From NCBI GenBank assembly GCA_028551475.1, contig CM052357.1, forward strand, positions 20,061,451-20,125,450: DNA of 64,000 bases, given 5' to 3'. The position numbers and the translations under genes were made by a program. Below the pieces are notes generated by a model. It saw only the letters and a list, made by a program, of their open reading frames with translations. It was not told the DNA's origin and searched no databases. Source of the DNA: Casuarina equisetifolia (lineage: Eukaryota > Streptophyta > Magnoliopsida > Fagales > Casuarinaceae). Positions 57,483 to 64,000 of this stretch are shown here, piece by piece. Positions within the stretch are counted from its first letter, which is position 1, and each line of letters begins with the position of its first letter.

Positions 57483-58140
57483 AGGCCAACATTTCCCTTA
57501 TACTTGAATGAGAATAACTACTTAACATGCAACAAATGACATGTTGCAACACTTTATGCCAGCCCACTACTCAATGTAGGGCTTTGCACTATTAAAAGTC
57601 AGTTACAAAGGGGGGTCTAAGTGGATCTAATGCAGAGGGGGTCTTGTGGGCTAGCCCGAGTATGCAAACCTAGGTGGTTAACATAACTTGTGTGGTAGTG
57701 TCAAGATAATAAGGTAGTGTCTTAGCTATTAGCAACCGTTTGTCTAGTGGTAGTGCCTAACAATCCTAACAATTGTTATTGGAGTAAGATTGTAGTTTGA
57801 TTCTTAACAAATGTTATTGTTGAGTTTATTTATCCTAACATTTCTCTTATACCCAAATAGGACTAACTATCCAACTTGTGACACTTGGCACATAGTCAAG
57901 AACGACACTTCATGCCCACTCATTACTTACTATGGAGCTTTGTGTTGCCAAAAGTTAGTTGAAGATGGGAGTCTAAATGAGCTTGGTGCAGAAAAAGGCC
58001 TTGTGGGTTGGCCTGGTTACCCAAGCTTAAAGGGTTAGCATGACCTTTGTATAAATATTAAGATAATAAGGTAACATCTTGGCTATTAGTTTAAGCTTTT
58101 GGCCTAGTAGTAATACTTAACAATTCTAATAAATACAAAT
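57483..58140. repeat. Tandem duplication of an unknown unit of about 348 bp
   Basis: The stretch from AACATTTCCCTTATAC (57489) recurs from AACATTTCTCTTATAC (57837) and aligns along its length (shared GGGTCT/GGAGTCTAA, CTTGTGGG, AAGATAATAAGGTA). The copies are noticeably diverged. The plus-strand frame 57811-58038 falls inside it and is probably chance. It could be a terminal repeat of an unrecognised element. Confidence 0.6.
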
Positions 58141-58203
58141 AATATGGCAACCTAAATTGGTCAAATTAGGTAATGGTATATTTATTTTCTTTTAACTTCT
58201 TTT

Positions 58204-58419
58204 TATTTTATTTTATGGACATGTGAGTTTATTCATTAAAGATTAAGAGAGTGCAAAAGCTTAGGAGCATACCCCATTATTACAATTCATCTAAAAAAAT
58301 ATCAAATTTGGAATTTATCAAGTATGACACAATAAAGCATTCATTTAAGAATGTTTAATATTTCGAAATAGAGAAGCTCTTGCATGATGTACTTGCCTGA
58401 TTCTAGCCGATAAAATTGG
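58204..58419 (-). mobile_element. LINE 3' tail with target duplication
   Basis: It has the same family end as at 44902: a T-rich run, then ATGGACATGTGAGTTTATTC. It is flanked by TTTCTTTTAACTTCTTTT (58186-58203) and TTTCTTTTAACTTATTTT (58420-58437), an 18-bp target duplication with one mismatch. The element is on the minus strand, 5'-truncated and non-coding. Confidence 0.7.
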
Positions 58420-58437
58420 TTTCTTTTAACTTATTTT

Positions 58438-59307
58438 TAACCCCTCGTTATGTATGCATGATATTTCTTTCTACTCATTATCACCTAAGCAATCCTAATC
58501 AATCAATGTACAAATAAATGATATAAAGTAAGACATAGATAGAGAGAGAGAGAAAGAGAAAGAGAAAGAGAAAGAGAGAGAGAGATGCATATAATTTTGT
58601 TTAAGGATGATTTGCCTCCCCACAAGACTACATCCAGTCCCTTCTTAATCAAATGCAATTGGGAGGATTCTTATATTCCATGTAGGCACTATAAGTGTGT
58701 AGCCATGCAAATACAAATTTCTTTTTGCCTAAGAAAATTTTCTAATCACAACAACTTAGCATCTTTTGACTAACAAATAGGTCTACACAACCTCAAAGAT
58801 ATGAGTGTCAACACAAATCAAGTCAACTATACAAAAGAATTATAAATATTTAAGTTTCAAGTCAATTCCTTATCAAATGCTAGTATAAATGATGTTACAA
58901 TTAGAATCTTTAGCATTAAGAATACAAAAATAATATGATTTCTTCTCCAAGCATTACTCTTTTTTCAACTTTTTGGGTAGCAAGAAATGATTATGAATTC
59001 ATGAGTTTATTGTTACATAAACAATCAACCTTATCATGTACGTTTGGATAAGTGTGAGTAAAATATCAATCATAAACATACAAGATACCAATACCCGAGG
59101 GTGTAAAAAGTATGTAATTGTTTGCAAACATGATAATATAATCTTGCTAACTATGAGTGTAAATGATATAAGCCAACAAGCTTTAAATTTAACTTAACTC
59201 ACATTATACATGAATGGGAAAGATATACTGTTTTTAGTTCGGAATCCATACAATGTAAAGAATCAAGATTAAACAACGAGCTTTAATCAATATAATCTTT
59301 TGTCGCA
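58438..59307. other. CRK7 3' flank with GA microsatellite
   Basis: A GA/AAGAG microsatellite lies at 58541-58585. No gene is recognised in the remaining AT-rich sequence, which should include the CRK7 3' untranslated region and terminator signals. Confidence 0.5.
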
Positions 59308-62300
59308 CTATCGAGGGTCTAGTTCAGTAATGGTTACTCCATTATAAGACAATTTTGCTGATTTGCTTGAAGATTGATCTAGCTCGTGCTCCTTTATTGG
59401 CATCTTTGTCTCTACTCTTCTATGAAGGACAAATGCAGGCTCTTGAGGGATTTGGAGAGTCACAGAGTAACTATTTAGCATAAGAAGTATTGATGCCATA
59501 ATGGGTCTATCAGTTGGATTTTCTTGCACACATAACAAGCCAATATGGATACATTTTATAACTTCGTTGCTTGAGTAAGAATCTCCTATAGATGAATCCA
59601 ATAGTTCTAGAGGTTTTCCATCCTTCCAGAGCTTCCAAGCCTACATTAATTAGACAAAATACTCATAAGGTCATCTTATTGTCTTGCATTCAATATTGGT
59701 GATTTAAAGTGATATATGAGTTATACTCACATAACTTTGTAGGTCTTCAGCCTTGTCTATTTGATCGGAAAAGAAGTTCTTTTTGCCACTTAAAATCTCT
59801 AAGACTAAGACCCCAAAACTATATACATCGGATTTCATAGAAAATCGTCCATATATTGCATATTCTGGAGCCATATAACCACTACATATCACCAGCATAA
59901 TACAAAAATATTAGTGAGCAGTAACACAAAATTATAGAATTAATAAGTAACATAATCCAAAAATATTAATAAACAATAACATAAAATTCTAGAATTCAAT
60001 TATAATAATCTTGTCACTTAAGATGTATAATCTAAATATTAGAAAGACCTTATTTTCCTTTAATTTTTTTTATCATGTTGTATGAATGAGAAAATTGATG
60101 GATTCAATCTCTTGACTATGCTAAACAAAGAAAAGAATTTGAATGTGGGTTATTATTTGTTAAATGTAGTATACATTTGTAGTTTCTCTAGTTATTTCTT
60201 AGAGAATATGAAGATAAAAGAGAGAAAAGTAAAAATATCAACTTACTATGTTCCAATGATTCTACTTGAATTTCCTTGAGTTTGATCAACTTCAAAGAGT
60301 TTTGAAGTACCAAAATCTGCAATTTTTGAATTCATATTCTCATCTAGTAATATATTGCTAGCTTTCAAATCACGATGTATGATTTTGATACGAGAATCTT
60401 CATGAAGATAATGTATTCCTCGAGCAATCCCTTCAATAATCTTGTAACGTGTTGACCAATCCAAGAGTTTTTGTTTTTCAGGATCTACCACTCATCAAAA
60501 CCAATATTCCATTAGAATAAACAAGAAATTAGTAGATTCTCAAGTAACTAAAAAAGAAACTTATAAAAGAAATTGAGGTATGATTTCAATAGTGGTTAGG
60601 AATTTATTAACAGCATGAGAAAGTCATGAATGGTAAAAAATATTACCATATAGAAAATGGTCAAGGCTTTTGTTGGCTACAAATTCATAAACAAGCATTT
60701 TTTCTTCTCCTTGCAAGCAAAATCCTAATAGCCTCACAAGGTTTCGGTGTTCAAGCTTAGCCACCAAAAGGACTTCATTTTTAAATTCTTCATCACCTTG
60801 TCCAGAACTTTTAGACAGTCTTTTAACTGCTATTTCTTGACCATTCAAAAGAACACCCTAAAATATAAATTAGAAAAGCTGTTAATACAATTTACTTGCC
60901 TTTATATATGCAAACCAAAAAACAAAAGCTCCATACAAGTGAAGCATTTGTTTTAAATGCTTCAGTCCATAATATTAATAAGGTTGGTTCAAAGGAGATA
61001 TGAAATTAAGGTAATTGGCTTAGAGATCTCAAAGTTAAATTTTACAAATAACTTCCTCCAAAATGAAAAGAAGAGGCAACATAACATGTCACGATGACTT
61101 AGAGAAATAACAAAATATAATATGATATGATTGAGTCCTTTAGAAAATAGTTGAAAGCAAAAGATATTGCTAACATTCTCTTTTGGTATTTATTTTTTAG
61201 TTTAGTTTTATTTTATTACTAGCATTTTGCAGTCTATTAATTTTGTCGTAATTCATCCCACTCCTTATTTTTTCATATATAATTTCTGCGTAGTATTTCT
61301 TCTCCATCATCTAAAATAATTACTATCAGATACTATCGGTTTTACTTAGATGTTGCTTTAAGTTTCAAATGTTTACAAGAATGACATCAAATATTTATTC
61401 TAATTTCAACTTCACTTTGTTGTGATACTAGTAAAATTATTTCTTTCGATTTTATTTACAATATCAATAAGTGTTTTTAAATCTTAAAAATTTCTAGCAG
61501 AAATTAGATTTGCTGGGCTTATCAAGCAATAATTTGCTATATTCACATTAGTCATAAACTGAAAAGTAGACTAAAGGGAGTGCTAAATCTAACCTTGTAA
61601 ACCTCACCAAATCCACCAGCGCCTAGCTTGTTATTCTCCGAGAACTTGTTGGTGGCCGCTTCAAGCTTAGCCAAATCAAATTCCAAGGAGTCTACAAGCT
61701 TCTTCACAGTTAAATCATCATTGGCAACTGCACATCCAAATGGATAATTTAATGGATTACACAAAAGCCAAGGTCGAAGACATGAGGAATAACATGTCAT
61801 ATAAAAGAAATCAATTTATTCTATACCAGTATAATCCCGTAAAGCATTCCTTCTCCTTAGCAAGTAGAAGCTCACAACCAACAGTACAATTGTAGCAGCA
61901 ACTATAGAACCAACGATGCCTAGAGATGGGAACTTTCGCTTTCCTGCAGAATCCATAAAATGTTCATCGACTTGCAGAATGAAGGAACAATTTCTGTAGA
62001 AGAGAAAAGAACTGCGTACGAAACGGGCTTTGAGATTCAGTTGTGAGAAAAGAGCTACTGACCCGAACTATGTGACGATCTCGTAGGCACCGGTGGAGGA
62101 ATTGCTGGCATAGGCGTTGGTGTTGGCGCATTTTGTATGTGGTAAAACGGGTACAATTCGTACCTTATTGTACAGCTAGGAGAAAACACTCTTGCCCCTT
62201 GGATTCCTTTACAACATTGCGGCAATACATTTGTTGCGCTTTCCATACACGAACGGCAAGCGGAGCTGGATATGTCAGGTGTGCACTGCCCCATGGCGTA

Positions 62301-62882
62301 CATTGTTTGAGATCCAACAAATTTTGCTTTTTTTGTTCCAAACTTCTTGGCCCCGATTCCACCATTTGCAACCTGGATTAACAAGACTTTCATCGTCTCC
62401 ATTACTAATTGGAAATAGCGATCTGGATCAGAAGCATTGTATCTGTTCCACATGTAAAACGAAGGTTGCGTTTGCATGATGGAGAAGAGATATTGGTCAG
62501 AGTAGCGTAGCATGCAGTCCTCGTACCAGATTACGGCCTCTCTTGCCATTGGGCAGTACTGTAGAGTGAGATCTTTGGTTCCTTGTCCTATGCAATCTTG
62601 GCAATCTTGGAGGCTGATGTCACCGCGGCAGAGGAATAGGCCGTAGACAGTGTCGTAAGCGTCTTGGCCTACGGTGTTGTTGTAGAAACCATCTTCACGT
62701 CTGGCACTGGAGGAAAATGAAAGGAGGAGATTATCAAGATTGGACTGAAAGGGGCTGTTCAGTGTGAAATTATTCTTGTCCGAACAAAAATGGAAAAGGT
62801 ACATTGCAGTAGCTTCTCTTCTCAGGCTGAGAAAGGAAAGGACCAATAGGCCAACGGAGACTTGGAAGGAAACCATACCCAT
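59308..62882 (-). CDS. CRK7: cysteine-rich (DUF26) receptor-like protein kinase, intact
   Basis: Exons: 62063-62882, 61827-61970, 61594-61727, 60647-60857, 60247-60484, 59731-59881, 59308-59640. They sum to 2031 bases, a 676-residue protein with every intron GT-AG and all phases matching. The ATG at 62882 gives MGMVSFQV, followed by a signal peptide of about 26 residues. DUF26 motifs are C85-x8-C94-x2-C97 and C200-x8-C209-x2-C212. A Pro-rich linker precedes one membrane helix (about residues 288-309) with an RRR stop-transfer. The kinase has [11 protein letters not shown], lysine K378 in EIAVKRL, HRD Asp475, Asn480, DFG Asp493 and APEY; all catalytic residues are present. The tail ends VTITELDPR. 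It is the closest paralogue of CRK5, with the duplication extending into the promoter. Family role: plasma-membrane signalling kinase with a cysteine-rich ectodomain, ligand unknown. This is the best-preserved gene of the window. Confidence 0.93.
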
Positions 62883-63520
62883 TTCCTTGAAAAATCTCTC
62901 TGCGTATTGTCCTATTTATTTACGTTTCTAGGATCGTAGAATCTTTTGCAGTATTGCTTTGTAGTTCCGGATCAATGCGCGCTCTTGTTTGCATATTCTT
63001 GTATATAAAAACTCTTCGCTAAGTTCTTAAAGAAAGAAAATAGTGAAAAATACTCTACCGATAATATGTCCATTATTACTTATTAGTCTTAGCAAGAGCT
63101 TATGTAGGAAAACAATAACATGATCATTTTTAATTTTACTTTTTTATTTAAAAAGAAAAGACAATTAATTTTGAAAACAGAACTATAGATCCTTGGTCTT
63201 CTATGTCCTCATTGGAAGAGGAACAACATGGAAAAGATTCCCCTCAGGTTTCAACGATAGGGTAGCATGTTGCGAATTCATGGGACCAAAAGCGTGGAAA
63301 GTTTCTGTCTATTAAATTATTATTTTGTTCTTCTCAATACAATGGTACTTGCGTTCTTTATCTCCAGCTTGTTTCTTCCCTCATAGCCAGTCAACAGCCA
63401 ACAACTTGTCAATTTCTTTTTTTTTTTTTCATTTTCCTAATATACAGATAAGACAAGGAGGAGGGGAATTAGCATCTTTGTTTTTTCATTGGGAGAATGA
63501 GAAATTTTCGGGAACACTTT
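62883..63520 (-). promoter_or_regulatory. CRK7 promoter region
   Basis: This block can be followed along 40022-40743 upstream of CRK5. Directly before the ATG the minus strand has AAATAAATAGG as a possible TATA-like box (about 40 bases upstream). The W-box core found upstream of CRK5 is replaced here (ATAGATCCTTGG against GTTTGACCCTTGG). Confidence 0.45.
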
Positions 63521-64000
63521 AAAAGAGGAGGAGAAATCATCCAATTAACTAGATCTTGAATATAAGCATTTAAGTTTATATAAATTTCGCAATTTGTCTC
63601 TTCGACATAAAAGACGGAGACTTGTGAGTATCCGAGTAAACTATTGAAGTTGACTGAAGGAAGATAAAGAGTTATTCGCCAATCGACATGGAGACAGATA
63701 GGATCCAATATCAAATATTCTGTTATCTGATGTGCAATCCTTCTATATCAGTTAGATTGAGGGAGAATAGACAGGAAGTGACTAATGCGGAGTGGTATAC
63801 GCAACATATATTTGACAACTGCCCCCAGTTGGAAAGGCAAGAGAGCTATTGTAACCTTTGAATGGAAGTCTAGGGCAAGTAATAATATTCTTGGTTTTGG
63901 ATCTTCCATATCATTCCTCGAGGTTTGGACGTATCTACTTTTGGTTCTTGGATAAAAGGATTCAATGAATATAATATCTTTCTTTTTTTCTATATTTATT
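63521..64000. other. Intergenic DNA beyond the duplicated promoter
   Basis: It has no similarity to the region right of 40744, so the duplicated block ends near 63515. No gene is recognised up to the window edge. Confidence 0.5.

Noticed and set aside
57811-58038. Plus-strand 75-codon protein
   Set aside because: It lies wholly in a tandem repeat unit, and the sister copy does not keep the frame.

Overview
The window looks like nuclear DNA of a flowering plant, probably a eudicot. It is AT-rich, its genes carry many GT-AG introns, it contains Ty1/copia retrotransposons and LINE tails, and every recognisable host gene belongs to the plant cysteine-rich receptor-like kinase family (CRK, also called DUF26 or Gnk2-domain RLKs). 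I cannot name the species.

The main content is a head-to-tail CRK cluster, all on the minus strand. Full copies share one seven-exon plan: exon 1, signal peptide plus two DUF26 domains; exon 2, transmembrane segment; exon 3, juxtamembrane region plus glycine loop; exon 4, N-lobe with the catalytic lysine; exon 5, HRD and DFG; exon 6, APE; exon 7, end of the C-lobe plus tail. From left to right: CRK1 (421-3641) is a pseudogene cut by the window edge. CRK2 (13212-16623) is complete except for one 1-bp frameshift in exon 1. CRK3 (17960-21052) appears intact. CRK4 (21942-29611) is a pseudogene split by a Ty1/copia element. CRK5 (35460-40021) appears intact. CRK6 (about 43880-48140) is strongly decayed. 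CRK7 (59308-62882) appears intact. Single-exon CRK relics lie at about 12150-12300, 48540-48830 and 57180-57440. CRK1 to CRK3 form one sequence subgroup; CRK5 to CRK7 form another, with CRK5 and CRK7 a recent duplicate pair that also share promoter DNA.

Between the genes lies transposon debris. One nearly complete copia element (23816-29296) has two LTRs, a tRNA-iMet-type primer site, a polypurine tract and a perfect 5-bp target duplication (TTGCC). Two older copia relics lie at about 32000-35220 (minus strand) and 50880-55000 (plus strand). A non-autonomous LTR element with multiplied terminal repeats lies at about 4350-7415. Several short LINE 3' tails occur, three of them with flanking target duplications.

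Intact CRKs are plasma-membrane kinases thought to sense extracellular, often redox or pathogen-related, cues. The cluster shows tandem birth and death of receptor genes: three apparently usable copies, one with a single frameshift, and at least six broken ones. I found no tRNA or rRNA gene, CRISPR array or bacterial-type operon, and no clearly new molecular system. The most informative observations are the exact lesions, the splice-site shift in CRK5, and the terminal-repeat array.
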